Position numbers and translations under genes: made by a program. Shown here piece after piece: positions 25,612 through 35,657 of a stretch of 64,000 bases of DNA (its first letter is position 1; each line of letters opens with the position of its first letter). The notes beneath the pieces are model-generated. The model did no database searches. It saw only the letters and a program-made list of their open reading frames with translations, and had not been told where the DNA came from. This stretch comes from Pseudomonadota bacterium (GTDB lineage Bacteria > Pseudomonadota > Gammaproteobacteria > Steroidobacterales > Steroidobacteraceae): contig JAKAXA010000002.1 of the NCBI GenBank assembly GCA_021816775.1, positions 57,113-121,112 on the forward strand, given 5' to 3'.

Positions 25612-25987
25612 CTCGGCCCGTCCTGCATGTGACGGGCGCAGCGAGGCGCCAGGCGCTGTTTCGGGACACGGTGTCATGCAACGGTCACGAAAGCCGCGCG
25701 CACTCGCGAAGCGTATTCGGACGAGAGAGCCGAAGAGTCAGAGGAGGCCCGCGTGATTCCGCCGTGCATCGCGTCCCCAGGCGCGCCCGAGTGTGCCCGT
25801 CCCGCCGGGATGGCCGACCCGTTCGCGCCGGACCCGAACGCGCGCGGCAGGGTCACGCGCCCCCCTCATCCCACGCAGGGCAATCCTGATCCGGCTTGCC
25901 CCAGTTGATCGCATCGCAATCCGCCGCCCAGACCCCTCCCCGCGCGAGCGGGGACCACACCGACCTCACCCCTGCAGGAGTGCCTCC

Positions 25988-27436
25988 ATGGCTTCGATGA
26001 GAGAGATGAATCCGCCCCCCAAGAGCGAGCGCGCACGCCCCGCTGCGCGCGCCCTGATCGCGGTGGGAGCGATCGCTCTGGCCGGCGCCGGCGCGCCGGC
26101 GTTCGCGCAAACCCCGAGCGCACCGGCCATCCAGACCGGCCCGCTCACCCTCACCTTCGGGGGCTTTGCCGAGCTCGCCACCATTTACCGCAACCGCAAC
26201 CAGTCCGCCGACGTCGGCTCTGACTTCAACACCGGCATTCCCTTCGCGAACAACCCCAACAGCCACATCTCGGAGTTCCGCGAAAGTGCGCGCCAGAGCC
26301 GCTTCTCGCTGCTCGCCCAGGGTGAGAAGTACGACGGCATGCGCGCCGAGGCCTACTTCGAGACGGACTTCCTCAGCGCCGGCGTGACCTCGAACTCGCG
26401 CGAGAGCAACAGCTACACCATGCGCATGCGGGTGTTCTACGCCCGCTTCACGACCGACTCCGGGCTCGATGTGCTCGCCGGTCAGAACTGGAGCCTCGCG
26501 ACGCTCTACAAGGATGACCTGTATCCGCGCGACGAGGATGCGCCACTCGGCATCGACGCCCAGTACATCGTCGGCTTCAACTGGACGCGCACGCCGCAGC
26601 TGCGCATCGTCGAGCACTTCAACAAGAAGTTCTCGGCCGGCTTCTCGATTGAAAGCCCGCAGGCCGTCACCGGCAACGGCATCAACTCCGTGGGCACGGC
26701 CGCCGGCACCTTTCCTCCCCCGGGCACGGTCTATCAGAACAGCGGCAATCCCGCCGGCCTGATGAACTCCACCACGACTTACACCACCGACGTGGCGCCG
26801 GATGTCATCGTGAAGATGGCCTTCGATCCGGGCTGGGGGCATTACGAGGTCTATGGCCTCAGCCGCTGGTTCCGCTCGAGCGTCGCCACGCAGGGCAAGA
26901 CCGTCACCGGCGGCGGCATCGGCGCGGGCATGATCCTGCCGCTGGTGGCGAGCAAGCTCACCTTCCAGGCGAGCGGGCTGTTCGGCAAGGGCATCGGGCG
27001 CTACGGCTCGGCGCAGCTGCCCGATGTGACCATGACGCCCACCGGCGGGCTGACGCCCATCCGCGAGTACGAAGTGCTGCTCGGGCTCATCTACACGCCG
27101 AATCCCTTCGTGACGGTGTACGGCTATGCCGGCCGCGAGAGCGAGAGCGCGACGTACTACACGGTCGGGAACGCGACCTACGGCTACGGCGCCCCCGAGT
27201 TCAACAACAGCGGCTGCCAGATCGCCGGCGGCACCTGCGTCGGCAACACCCGCTCGGTGAGCGAGCTGAGCGGCGGGTTCTGGTGGAAGTTCTACCAGGG
27301 CCGCCTCGGCAACATGCAGGTGGGGCTGCAGGGCGAGTATTTCGAGCGCAAGGCCTTCGCCGGGGTCGGCGGGGCACCGAGCGCGAACATGTTCGTCGGC
27401 ATGACCTCCTTCCGCTACTACCCCTACCAGAGGTGA
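25988..27436 (+). CDS. Porin-like outer membrane beta-barrel protein, probably Pho-regulated
   Basis: 482 residues. ATG 25988 is preceded by AGGAG at good spacing and opens a long signal peptide ending near GAPAFAQ. The mature part starts TGPLTLTFGGFAELATIY and alternates short polar turns with aromatic-rich strands typical of a barrel (RMRVFYARFTTDSGLDVLAG). It ends FVGMTSFRYYPYQR. It resembles uncharacterised porins of Proteobacteria; I cannot assign selectivity. The double Pho box upstream and the neighbouring pstB genes suggest a role in phosphate or phospho-compound uptake, which is inference. Confidence 0.75.
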   Translation: MASMREMNPPPKSERARPAARALIAVGAIALAGAGAPAFAQTPSAPAIQTGPLTLTFGGFAELATIYRNRNQSADVGSDFNTGIPFANNPNSHISEFRESARQSRFSLLAQGEKYDGMRAEAYFETDFLSAGVTSNSRESNSYTMRMRVFYARFTTDSGLDVLAGQNWSLATLYKDDLYPRDEDAPLGIDAQYIVGFNWTRTPQLRIVEHFNKKFSAGFSIESPQAVTGNGINSVGTAAGTFPPPGTVYQNSGNPAGLMNSTTTYTTDVAPDVIVKMAFDPGWGHYEVYGLSRWFRSSVATQGKTVTGGGIGAGMILPLVASKLTFQASGLFGKGIGRYGSAQLPDVTMTPTGGLTPIREYEVLLGLIYTPNPFVTVYGYAGRESESATYYTVGNATYGYGAPEFNNSGCQIAGGTCVGNTRSVSELSGGFWWKFYQGRLGNMQVGLQGEYFERKAFAGVGGAPSANMFVGMTSFRYYPYQR

Positions 27437-27446
27437 CGGGCCGCAT

Positions 27447-27480
27447 GCCCGCCGCCGCGAGAGCGCTCGCGACGGCGGGC
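27447..27480 (+). terminator. GC-rich hairpin after the porin gene
   Basis: A strong stem begins 11 bp after the porin stop: GCCCGCCG pairs with CGGCGGGC and the inner CGCGAG with CTCGCG, with one mismatched position. No T-tract follows. It is a likely transcript end for the porin, but could be just a stable 3' structure. Confidence 0.5.
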
Positions 27481-27618
27481 TGCGTGCCGCGCCTCGATCG
27501 GCAGGCCCCCACGACCGGGCGCCGGCGCGGCCGCTGCGCCCTGCAGGGCACCGAGCGGCGGTTGCGTGAGGGCGGGAGCCGGCGCATTGGCGGATGATTC
27601 TGGGATAAGCTATCGACG

Positions 27619-27972
27619 ATGCCCGTGCGCGCGCGAAGCCGTCATAGTGAACTCTGGCGTGGCCTGATTCAGCTGCGCGGGCTGCATCACGCATCCGAAG
27701 AGGGCCTCTGCGGGCTCGGCCTCATCGAAGCGGGCTTCGCCGGCACGGCTGCGCCATTGGCCCCGGGACGCTCGATCCGCTGCTGCATCGGCTCACCGAG
27801 CGAGGCGATCTGCGCGAGCGCGCCAGCCGAGTCGGGCGTCAGCGGCGCTACGCCGCCACCGCAAAAGGGCAGCGGGCGCTCGCCGAGGGATATCACTACG
27901 TCAAGGAGCTCATTGATGCGATGCGAGAGCCGCGCTCGGCCGGCGCCGGCGCAGCGCCGAGGCGTTGGCTAG
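27619..27972 (+). pseudogene. PadR-like transcriptional regulator, frameshifted
   Basis: The first 40 codons (MPVRARSRHSELWRGLIQL, then HHASEEGLCGLGLIEA) match the start of PadR-type winged-helix regulators. After about position 27740 the similarity continues one frame over (RHGCAIGPGTLDPLLHRLTE, then RRYAATAKGQRALAEG), so one nucleotide seems lost near 27738-27742. The intact protein would be about 110 residues. It could be a true pseudogene or a base-calling error. The stretch 27973-28219 to dapE holds nothing else I can support. Confidence 0.65.
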
Positions 27973-28219
27973 CCGGATGCTGCGCATCGCGCGCGGCGCC
28001 GGTCGTCGGCTCGAGGCGCCCGCATTGCATTGGGCGCTCAGCGCGCAGCCGCCCGTCGGCGGCGCTCGATCGCGCCGGCGTGGAGCAAGACCCGCCGCCG
28101 ACGCGAGCGCGCACGCACGCAAAATCGGCTTGCCCGCGCCGCTCGCTCGTCCTATAAAGCGGCGCAGCCTGCGGCACTGACCGCCTCACTCACCCCACTA
28201 CCCGCCGTCTCGCGAAGAC

Positions 28220-29350
28220 ATGTCCCCTACCCTCGAGCTGACGCAGAATCTGATCGCCCGCCGCTCGGTGACGCCCGCCGATGAGGGCTGCCAGCCACTC
28301 ATGATCGAGCGGCTGCGCGAGGCCGGCTTTCACATCGAGCCGCTGCCCTTCGGCAACGTGGCGAACTTCTGGGCCTGGCGGGGCGAGCAGGCCGAGCCCG
28401 TGCTGTGCTTCGCGGGCCATACCGATGTGGTCCCGACCGGGCCGCTCGAGGAATGGCTGAGCGACCCGTTCGTGCCGACGATCCGCGACGGGGTGCTCTA
28501 CGGCCGCGGCGCGGCTGACATGAAAAGCGGCCTCGCCGCGATGATCACGGCCACCGAGGCGTTCCTCGCCGCTCACCCGCGCCACCGCGGGCGGATCGCC
28601 TTTCTCATCACCAGCGACGAGGAAGGCCCCTCGGTCGACGGCACCAAGCGCATCGCGGCGCTGTTCGCCGAGCGCGGCGAGCGCATCGACTGGTGCGTGG
28701 TGGGCGAGCCCTCGAGCGAGCGCGCGATCGGCGACACCATCAAGATCGGCCGGCGCGGCTCATTCAGCGGCCGGCTAACCGTGCACGGCGTGCAGGGGCA
28801 CGTGGCCTATCCGCATCTGGCGGAAAACCCCGTGCACACGCTGGCCCCGGCGCTCGCCGAGCTCACCCAGCGTGTCTGGGATGAGGGCACCGAGCACTTC
28901 GAGCCGACCAGCTTCCAGATCTCCAATCTCAACGCCGGCACGGGCGCCCCGAACGTGATCCCCGGGGAGCTCAGGGCGCGGTTCAACATCCGCTACTGCC
29001 CGGTGCAGACGCTCGAGGGCCTGAAGGAGACGGTCGAGGGGATCCTGCGCAAGCACGGCGTGCGCTTCACGCTCGAGTGGTACCTCTCGGGCGAGCCGTT
29101 CTACACGCCCCCGGGGGTGCTCTCCGAGGCGGTGTGCGCGGCGATCCAGTCGGTCAGCGGCTCACGACCGCAGCTCTCGACCGGCGGGGGCACCTCCGAC
29201 GGGCGCTTCATCGCCCCGCTCGGCGCGCAGGTGGTCGAGCTCGGCGTGGTGAACGCGACCATTCACAAGGTCAACGAGTGCGTGCGCGTCGAGGACATCG
29301 AGGCGCTGCACCGGATGTACGTCAACGTGCTCGCGAATCTGCTCACCTGA
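28220..29350 (+). CDS. dapE: Succinyl-diaminopimelate desuccinylase
   Basis: 376-residue M20-family zinc hydrolase of the succinylase DAP pathway, completing dapC and dapD in this window. [13 protein letters not shown] carries the first metal ligand with its catalytic Asp, [10 protein letters not shown] the bridging Asp, [12 protein letters not shown] the catalytic Glu pair, and [11 protein letters not shown] the last His. Length matches E. coli DapE (375). It converges on dsbB, overlapping its 3' end by 8 bp. Confidence 0.96.
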   Translation: MSPTLELTQNLIARRSVTPADEGCQPLMIERLREAGFHIEPLPFGNVANFWAWRGEQAEPVLCFAGHTDVVPTGPLEEWLSDPFVPTIRDGVLYGRGAADMKSGLAAMITATEAFLAAHPRHRGRIAFLITSDEEGPSVDGTKRIAALFAERGERIDWCVVGEPSSERAIGDTIKIGRRGSFSGRLTVHGVQGHVAYPHLAENPVHTLAPALAELTQRVWDEGTEHFEPTSFQISNLNAGTGAPNVIPGELRARFNIRYCPVQTLEGLKETVEGILRKHGVRFTLEWYLSGEPFYTPPGVLSEAVCAAIQSVSGSRPQLSTGGGTSDGRFIAPLGAQVVELGVVNATIHKVNECVRVEDIEALHRMYVNVLANLLT

Positions 29351-29867
29351 GCCGGCGCAGGTTCACCACGAACCCGACGGTCCCGAGCGCAAGCGCCCAG
29401 ATCACCACCCACTCGGACATCGCGAGCCCGAGGAACGTCCAGTTGATGACGCTGCACTCGCCGCTGCCGGTGAGCACCCGGCGGATGACCGCGGTCAAGG
29501 GCATGTACTGCAGCATCACCGACAGGGGCGCGCCGCACGAGGGGACTTCCCACGCCGGCAGATGCTGCAGGTAGATCTGGCGGCCCGCGACACCCACGGT
29601 CGCGAGCGCCGCGAGCGCGATCAGCACGGCGTACACCGGTGCGCCCCAGCGGCGCGGATGGTGCAGGGCCGCGAGCAGAAAGAGCACCCCGAGGCTCGCG
29701 ATGCCGATGCGCTGAAAGATGCAGAGCGGGCACGGATCCAGGTGCAGATCGAACTGCGCGTAGATCGCGTAGGCGATCAGCCCCGCGCAGAGGAGAAAGC
29801 CGGCGAGATTCACCCGGCGGCGCAGCGCGCCGCGCGCGAGCGCCGCACCCAGCCCCTCGCCGCTCAC
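29343..29867 (-). CDS. dsbB: Disulfide bond formation protein B
   Basis: 174-residue four-helix inner-membrane quinone reductase that reoxidises DsbA. CPLCIFQR is the first redox Cys pair; the second-loop cysteines lie in VPSCGAP and SGECSVINW. The start is GTG 29865-29867, overlapping the phoU stop by 4 bp, so it seems cotranscribed with phoU. That linkage is unusual but the gene itself is typical. Confidence 0.94.
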   Translation of the reverse strand: MSGEGLGAALARGALRRRVNLAGFLLCAGLIAYAIYAQFDLHLDPCPLCIFQRIGIASLGVLFLLAALHHPRRWGAPVYAVLIALAALATVGVAGRQIYLQHLPAWEVPSCGAPLSVMLQYMPLTAVIRRVLTGSGECSVINWTFLGLAMSEWVVIWALALGTVGFVVNLRRLR

Positions 29868-30616
29868 GAGCCGGCTCCTTCCTCGCCTTGCGCGGGCGCC
29901 GGCCGCTGTCCGAGCGCCCGCTCGACGTCATCGAGGGAGGTGTGCCGCACGTCTTTGCCGTAGACCATATAGATGACGTACTCACTGATGTTCTTGGCAT
30001 GATCGCCGATGCGCTCGAGCGCGCGCACCACCCACATCACATCGAGCGCGCGGCGGATGCTGCGCGGATCTTCCATCATGAAGGTGATGCTCTGGCGCTG
30101 GATCGCCTCGTACTCCTCGTCGACCAGCCGGTCCTGGCGGGCCACCTGCAGCGCCGCCTCCGCGTCCATGCGCGCGAACGCATCGAGCGCCGCGTGCACC
30201 ATCTCGGTGACGATGCGGCCGAGGTGTTTGATCTCGCGGTACTTGTCGGCGGGGCGCTCCATGGTCGCGAGCCGCGAGGCGATGTAGCCGATTTTCTCGC
30301 CCTCGTCCCCCATGCGCTCCAGGTCAGTGATGGTCTTGATGATGGCGACGATCACGCGCAGGTCGCCCGCCGCCGGGGCGCGCGTGGCGAGGATGCGGCT
30401 GCACTCCTCGTCGATCGACACCTCCATGTTGTTCACCTGGTGATCGGCGAGCGCCACGGCCTCGCCGAGGGAGCTGTCGCCCTCGAGCAGCGCGCTGATG
30501 GCCTTGTGGATCTGCTGCTCCACGAACCCACCCATCGCGAGCACCCTACTGCGCACGCGCTCGAGGTCCTCGTTGAAGCGGCGGGAGATGTGATGGGTCA
30601 GGTCGGCGGTTTCCAT
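29864..30616 (-). CDS. phoU: Phosphate signalling complex protein PhoU
   Basis: 250-residue protein made of two three-helix repeats that links Pst transport to PhoR. HHISRRFNEDLERVRSRVLAMG, LADHQVNNMEVSIDEE and MGDEGEKIGYIA (metal-binding acidic motif) are typical, and ERIGDHAKNISEYVIYMVYG is the matching C-terminal repeat. It lies 50 bp after phoR on the same strand. It is separated here from the pstB genes, to which it is usually linked. Confidence 0.95.
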   Translation of the reverse strand: METADLTHHISRRFNEDLERVRSRVLAMGGFVEQQIHKAISALLEGDSSLGEAVALADHQVNNMEVSIDEECSRILATRAPAAGDLRVIVAIIKTITDLERMGDEGEKIGYIASRLATMERPADKYREIKHLGRIVTEMVHAALDAFARMDAEAALQVARQDRLVDEEYEAIQRQSITFMMEDPRSIRRALDVMWVVRALERIGDHAKNISEYVIYMVYGKDVRHTSLDDVERALGQRPAPAQGEEGAGS

Positions 30617-30666
30617 CGGTCAGCACCTCTGGGGGCTATCCTCGATCATAGCCCAAGCAGTGCCGC

Positions 30667-31989
30667 TTAGCCGCTCGAGCGCGCCGCCTCCGGCAGCAGC
30701 ACCCGCTCGGGCGGGAAATGGCAGGTGAAGGTGCTGCCCTTGCCCGGCGTGCTCTGAATCTCGAGCTCCGCGCCGTGGCGCTGCAGGACGTGCTTGACGA
30801 TGGCCAGGCCCAGCCCCGAGCCGCCGGTGGCGCGCGAGCGTCCCGGGTCGACCCGGTAGAAGCGCTCGGTGAGCCGCGGAATGTGCTCGGCCGGGATGCC
30901 GATGCCGGTGTCGGTCACGGCGAAATGCCCGCCCTCGATGTCGCTCCACCAGCGCATCTCGATCGCGCCCTCGGGCGGGGTGTACTTGGCCGCGTTGTCG
31001 ACCAGGTTGGAGAAGGCCGAGTGGATCTCGGACTCCTTGCCGATCAGCGCCGCGTCCGAATCGATGCGCAGGCGCACCTCGCGCGGGTGCACGGGCCGGG
31101 CAAGGACGTCGCGGCGCAGCAGCGCCATGAGGCCCGCCACATCGAGCGGCTCGCCGCCGGCGCGCTCGTCGGTTTCCTCCAGCCGCGACAGCTCGAGCAG
31201 ATCGCGCACAATGGCGTTCATGCGCTCGGCCTGGCGGCGCATCTCGGCAACGGGCGCGGCGAACTCCGCATCGAGCGCAGGATCCTGGCTCAGCGTCTCG
31301 AGATAGCCCGAGATCACGGTGAGCGGCGAGCGCAGCTCGTGCGAGGCGTTGGCCACGAAATCCCGCCGCACCGCCTCGAGGCGCATCTGCCGCGACACGT
31401 CCGCGACCAGCAGCAGCTGCTGGCCGTCGCCGTAGGCGACCAGCTGCACCGAGAGGTAGCTGTCCTGCGGGCTCGAGCGGCGCACGATCACGGGATTGGC
31501 GTAATCGCCCTTGGCGAGGTAGCGGCCGAACTGCGGCTCGCGCAGCAGGTTCTCGATGCGCACGCCGAGATCGGTGTCCCGGCGCAGCCCGAGCAGCCGC
31601 CCCGCCATGCGGTTGAACCAGACGATCTCGCGCTGGGCGTTGAGAATGACCACGCCGTTCGGCAGCGCCGCGGTCGACAGCTGCAGCTGGCGCATCAGCT
31701 GCACGAAGCGCTCCTTGTGAAAGCGCTTGCGCCGGTGCAGGCGGGCGACGAGCGAGATGACCGTGCCCCACACCCCACCGGTCTCGGGCGGCTCGGTGAC
31801 GCTCCTGTGCTGCAGCCACCACTCGACGCGGTAGAGCATGGCCAGGTGCCACAGCAGATACGCCGTCAGCGCGAGCGCCATGCCGCCAAAGGGCCGCCCG
31901 AGGAGCGCCCCGAGCAGCACGCCGGCGAGCGCCGCGCCCGCCACCCGGGCCGCGGCGTAGCCGAGTGCCGCGTGCCCCGGGCGCATCAC
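30667..31989 (-). CDS. phoR: Phosphate regulon sensor histidine kinase PhoR
   Basis: 440 residues. Two membrane helices lie in the first 60 residues, then a charged linker, a PAS domain (about 95-200, PNGVVILNAQREIVWFNRMA), the H-box NASHELRSPLTVISG, the N-box NLVDNAAKYTP and G-boxes DTGIGIP and GGSGLGLAIV. The first codon is GTG 31987-31989, followed at once by ATG; either could be used. The phoB stop overlaps the start. It should phosphorylate PhoB under phosphate limitation. Confidence 0.96.
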   Translation of the reverse strand: MMRPGHAALGYAAARVAGAALAGVLLGALLGRPFGGMALALTAYLLWHLAMLYRVEWWLQHRSVTEPPETGGVWGTVISLVARLHRRKRFHKERFVQLMRQLQLSTAALPNGVVILNAQREIVWFNRMAGRLLGLRRDTDLGVRIENLLREPQFGRYLAKGDYANPVIVRRSSPQDSYLSVQLVAYGDGQQLLLVADVSRQMRLEAVRRDFVANASHELRSPLTVISGYLETLSQDPALDAEFAAPVAEMRRQAERMNAIVRDLLELSRLEETDERAGGEPLDVAGLMALLRRDVLARPVHPREVRLRIDSDAALIGKESEIHSAFSNLVDNAAKYTPPEGAIEMRWWSDIEGGHFAVTDTGIGIPAEHIPRLTERFYRVDPGRSRATGGSGLGLAIVKHVLQRHGAELEIQSTPGKGSTFTCHFPPERVLLPEAARSSG

Positions 31990-32681
31990 TCCGCCTTGGC
32001 GGAGAATCGGTAGCCGGAGCCGCGCACCGTCTGCACGAAGCGGTCCAGGCCGAACTTCTCGAGCGACTTGCGCAGTCGCCGCACGTGCACGTCGATGGTG
32101 CGCTCCTCCACGTAGACATTGCCGCCCCAGAGCCTATCGAGCAGCTGATCGCGGCTGAACACCCGCTCGGGGTGCGTCATGAAGAACTCGAGCATGCGGT
32201 ACTCGGTCGGGCCGAGCGGCACGGTCCGGCCGTCGACGGTGATGCGCTGGCCCTGCTGATCGAGCTTGAGCGCCTCGAACTCCACCACCTGATCGAGACC
32301 GGCCGTCCCGGCGCGGCGCAGCACCGCGTTGATGCGCGCAATGAGCTCGCGCGGGGAGAACGGTTTGGTCACGTAGTCATCGGCGCCGCTCTCGAGTCCG
32401 GTGACCTTGTCTGCCTCCTCGGCGCGCGCGGTGAGCATGATGACCGGCAGCTCGCGGGTCTCGCGGTCGCGCTTGAGGGTGCGGGTGAGCTCAAGGCCGC
32501 TCATGTCGGGCAGCATCCAATCGACCAGCACCAGATCCGGCCGCTCATCGGCGAGGGCCTCGCGCGCCTGACGGTAGTCGACCGCCTCGCGCACCTCGAA
32601 CCCGGCGCGCCGCAGTCCGAAGGCGATCATCTGACGGATCGCGGGCTCATCTTCTACGATTAGGATCAGCTTTCCTGCCAT
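31986..32681 (-). CDS. phoB: Phosphate regulon response regulator PhoB
   Basis: 231-residue OmpR-family regulator. The receiver domain has acidic residues in LIVEDEPAI, the phospho-acceptor Asp in DLVLVDWMLPDMSG and the conserved Lys in DDYVTKPFSPREL. The C-terminal winged helix has LGPTEYRMLEFFMTHPERV and HVRRLRKSLE. I start at ATG 32679-32681. It precedes phoR with overlap, and a probable Pho box lies upstream, consistent with autoregulation. Confidence 0.97.
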   Translation of the reverse strand: MAGKLILIVEDEPAIRQMIAFGLRRAGFEVREAVDYRQAREALADERPDLVLVDWMLPDMSGLELTRTLKRDRETRELPVIMLTARAEEADKVTGLESGADDYVTKPFSPRELIARINAVLRRAGTAGLDQVVEFEALKLDQQGQRITVDGRTVPLGPTEYRMLEFFMTHPERVFSRDQLLDRLWGGNVYVEERTIDVHVRRLRKSLEKFGLDRFVQTVRGSGYRFSAKAE

Positions 32682-32721
32682 ATTCCGCGCCTGAAGAGCG
32701 CGACTATTTGAAGTCAAACGT

Positions 32722-32739
32722 GTTTCAGAATCATGACAG
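32722..32739 (-). promoter_or_regulatory. Probable Pho box upstream of phoB
   Basis: On the minus strand CTGTCAT, a 4-nt spacer, then CTGAAAC, ending about 40 bp before the phoB start. The first repeat is perfect and the second keeps only part of the consensus. The position suits PhoB autoregulation. The gap between tsaB and phoB is otherwise AT-richer than its surroundings, as expected of a promoter. Confidence 0.5.
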
Positions 32740-32752
32740 TCAATCATATATG

Positions 32753-33430
32753 TCACGGCGATGACGGTCGCGCGACGCTGTCGCGCACATAAATGGGGAC
32801 AGCCTGCTCGGGCGCAAGGAGCCGGCCGGCGCGCACCTCGGGCTCGGCCAGGCGGGCGATGTCCGCCGCGCGCGGCAGCAGCCGCTGCCAGCCCGCCGGA
32901 ACGAGAACGCCGGCGCGCGCGGCCAGCTGCGGGTAGGCGGCAAATCCCCGCCCGGCGCCCAGAGTCCCGGCCGCCGACGGCGCAAGCGTCTCGGGGGCGC
33001 CCACCCGCTCGGGACCGGCCGGCTCGGCGAGCGCCTCGTGGCGCGTGTAGGCCGCCCAATACACCTCGCCCATGCGCGCATCATTGCACACCAACACGCG
33101 CGTGCCGCGCGGATCGAGATCGAACGCGCGCTGCGCAAGCGCGCGCAGATCCGACACGGCCACCACGCCGAGCCCGGCGCCGAAGGCCAGCCCCTGCGTG
33201 ATGCTGGCCGCGAGGCGCACCCCGGTGAAGGAGCCCGGCCCGCGGCCGAAGGCGATCGCATCGAGCGCCGCGAGCGCCAGGTCCGCCTCGGCAAGCAGCT
33301 CATCGATCATCGGCAGGATGTGCTCGGCATGACCGCGGGCGCTCTCGAGCTCGCGCGTGAGCAGCTGCTCGCCGACTCGCAGCGCCGCCGAACAGTTCTC
33401 GGTGGCGGTATCGAGCGCGAGCAGCCTCAT
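32753..33430 (-). CDS. tsaB: tRNA threonylcarbamoyladenosine biosynthesis protein TsaB
   Basis: 225-residue ASKHA-fold partner of TsaD for the t6A37 modification of ANN-decoding tRNAs. MRLLALDTATENCSAAL and AFGRGPGSFTGVRLAASI are the typical TsaB motifs. The start ATG 33428-33430 overlaps the helicase stop (ATGA). Length is normal (E. coli 231). Confidence 0.95.
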   Translation of the reverse strand: MRLLALDTATENCSAALRVGEQLLTRELESARGHAEHILPMIDELLAEADLALAALDAIAFGRGPGSFTGVRLAASITQGLAFGAGLGVVAVSDLRALAQRAFDLDPRGTRVLVCNDARMGEVYWAAYTRHEALAEPAGPERVGAPETLAPSAAGTLGAGRGFAAYPQLAARAGVLVPAGWQRLLPRAADIARLAEPEVRAGRLLAPEQAVPIYVRDSVARPSSP

Positions 33431-35400
33431 GGCAGCGCCTCCAGAGCGGGCGGCGCGGCCACGTGGCGGCGCAGGAACTCGACCGCCTGGGCCTCGCGGC
33501 GGGTGCGCGACATCGGCGGCAGCGCCGCGAGCAGCACCTTGCCGTAGCCGCGCGTACCGAGCCGCGGGTCGCAGATGGCCACCACCCCGAAGTCCTGCTC
33601 GCTGCGGATCAGCCGGCCGACGCCCTGCTTCAGGGCGAGCGCCGCCTCCGGCAGCTGATAGTCGCGGAAGGCGTTGGCGCCGCTCGCCTCGAGGTGCGCG
33701 ATGCGCGCGCGCACCAGAGGATCCTCGGGCGAGGCGAAGGGAAGCTTCTCGATGATCACGAGCCGCAGCGCATCGCCCTTGACGTCCACCCCTTCCCAGA
33801 AGCTCGCCGTCCCGAACAGCACGGCATTGCCGTCGGCGCGAAACGCCTGCAGCAGCCGCTCGCGCGGCGCCTCGCCCTGCACCAGAAGCCGGTAGCGGGC
33901 GAGCGGCGCACCGGCGGCGCGCCACAGGGCGGCGGCCCGGGCGAGCGAGCGGTGGCTGGTGAACAGCACGAACGCGCCCCCGTCTGCGGCCTCGATGAGC
34001 TCGCGCGCCAGGCGCATCACCGCGCTCAGGTGTTCCGGGCTCTGCGGCTCGGGCAGCCCCTCGGGCAGAAACAGCAGGCTCTGGCGCTCGAAGTCGAAGG
34101 GACTGTCGATCTTGAGCGTGTCGGCCTCGGCGAGGCCGAGCCGGCTGGTGAAGTGCCCGAAGTCCTCGCCCAGGGAGAGCGTCGCGGAGGTAAAGATCCA
34201 CGCGCAGGGGCGCGCCTGGATCAGAGCCTGAAAGCGCGGCGCGATGTCGAACGGCATCAGACTCAGCGTGAAGCCGCGCCGCAGCGGCTGCACGCTGCGG
34301 GCTCCCTCGAGAGAATCGCTCGCGCCGATGCGCTCGAGGCTCGCGGTGAGCTCCGCGCAGCGCTCGGCCAGCGCCGCAAGCGGCGCGTCCGTCTCGCAAC
34401 CGCGCAGCCGTTCGGTGAGTGCGCCGAGACGCGCGCGCAGCGTCGCGACATCCGAGCCGAGCAGCGGCTCGGCCTCGGCCCACTCGAGCCGCGTGCTGCG
34501 CCCCTCCAGAGCGCGCGTCATGCGGGCAACGCATGCGTGCACCGCACCGGCCGCCTCGAGCAGCGTGCGCTGCGGCAGGGCCTGGTCCGCGCCGCCGCGG
34601 CGCTTCAGGTGCCCCTCGAGGTCGGCGAGGACCGTCTCGATGCGGCGGCTGCCGACCTCGGCGCCGAAGAACTGCGTGGCCAGGTCCGGGATCTGATGGG
34701 CCTCATCCAGGATGACGGCATCGGCGGCGCCCAGCAGATCGCCGAAGCCGTCCTCCTTCAGCGCCAGATCGGCCAGCAGCAGGTGATGGTTGACGATCAC
34801 CACGTCGGCCTCGATCGCCGCGCGCCGCGCCAGGGCGACGTGGCAGCGGGAGAGCTCCGGGCAGCGCGCGCCGAGGCAGTTGTCACGGGTCGAAGTCACC
34901 TCGGCCCACACCGGGTCGGAGTCGGCGAGCCCGGCCACCTCGGCGAGATCGCCCGTGCGGGTGGTCAGCGCCCAGCCGCGGATGCGCTCGAGCGGCGCCT
35001 CGGCCCCGGGCATGCCGGTCGGCAGCGGCAGCGGCAAGGCGGCCTCGCCCTGGGCCAGGCGGTAGCGGCAGAGGTAATTGGACCGCCCCTTGAGCACCGC
35101 CACGGTGGCCGGCCGCCCGAGGGCCCGCGCCACGAGCGGCAGGTCCTTGGCATAGAGCTGATCCTGCAGCGTGCGCGTCCCGGTGGAGATCAGCACCCGG
35201 GCACCGGAGAGCAGCGCCGGGACCAGGTAGGCGAAGGTCTTGCCGGTGCCCGTGCCCGCTTCGATGACCAGCGCCTCGCGGCCCGCGATGGCCGCGGCGA
35301 CACGCTCGGCCATGCGCCGCTGCGGCTCGCGAACGGTGAAGTCCGGCAGCGCCGCCTCGAGCGGGCCGCCGGCGCCGAAAATGTCCTCGAGATCCAACAT
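33427..35400 (-). CDS. yoaA: ATP-dependent DNA helicase, DinG/YoaA family
   Basis: 657-residue XPD-like superfamily 2 helicase. Walker A is EAGTGTGKTFAYLVPALL near residue 45 and the DEAH box is VILDEAHQIPDLA. Cysteines in SNYLCRYR and NCLGARCPELSRC would hold the 4Fe-4S cluster of this family. C-terminal motifs VLFTSHRSL and FWEGVDVKG are intact. I start at ATG 35398-35400 (MLDLEDIFG); 22 upstream codons look non-coding. Adjacency to tsaB mirrors the yoaA-tsaB order of enterobacteria. Confidence 0.93.
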   Translation of the reverse strand: MLDLEDIFGAGGPLEAALPDFTVREPQRRMAERVAAAIAGREALVIEAGTGTGKTFAYLVPALLSGARVLISTGTRTLQDQLYAKDLPLVARALGRPATVAVLKGRSNYLCRYRLAQGEAALPLPLPTGMPGAEAPLERIRGWALTTRTGDLAEVAGLADSDPVWAEVTSTRDNCLGARCPELSRCHVALARRAAIEADVVIVNHHLLLADLALKEDGFGDLLGAADAVILDEAHQIPDLATQFFGAEVGSRRIETVLADLEGHLKRRGGADQALPQRTLLEAAGAVHACVARMTRALEGRSTRLEWAEAEPLLGSDVATLRARLGALTERLRGCETDAPLAALAERCAELTASLERIGASDSLEGARSVQPLRRGFTLSLMPFDIAPRFQALIQARPCAWIFTSATLSLGEDFGHFTSRLGLAEADTLKIDSPFDFERQSLLFLPEGLPEPQSPEHLSAVMRLARELIEAADGGAFVLFTSHRSLARAAALWRAAGAPLARYRLLVQGEAPRERLLQAFRADGNAVLFGTASFWEGVDVKGDALRLVIIEKLPFASPEDPLVRARIAHLEASGANAFRDYQLPEAALALKQGVGRLIRSEQDFGVVAICDPRLGTRGYGKVLLAALPPMSRTRREAQAVEFLRRHVAAPPALEALP

Positions 35401-35657
35401 CCCGTCATTGTACGGTGCGCGCGGTCGGCGCACGCCCGCCCCCGCGGGCCCGGGGTTCATGGGCAAGACTGCGTTTCCCGTCGCTGCGGCAGTGTACGAT
35501 TATGGAACAAATTGGCCCCTATTATCGTACTTTATGAGATGCGACCCGACGCGCAGCTATACTGATTCCAAGAGCCGGCGGGTCCACCCGTCCCCAGACC
35601 TTCGGCGCCGATGCGGGCCGCGAACCGCGATGGTGCCCCAGATGAGGTATCGCGAGC

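Noticed and set aside
25853..27694. 613-codon minus-strand open frame across the porin gene
   Set aside because: It is antisense to a gene with a good ribosome site and signal peptide, and its low-complexity translation resembles no protein.
35540..35657. Promoter of pckG around TATACT at about 35555
   Set aside because: The -10 is good, but no -35 at 16-18 bp spacing is convincing, so it is not listed as a feature.
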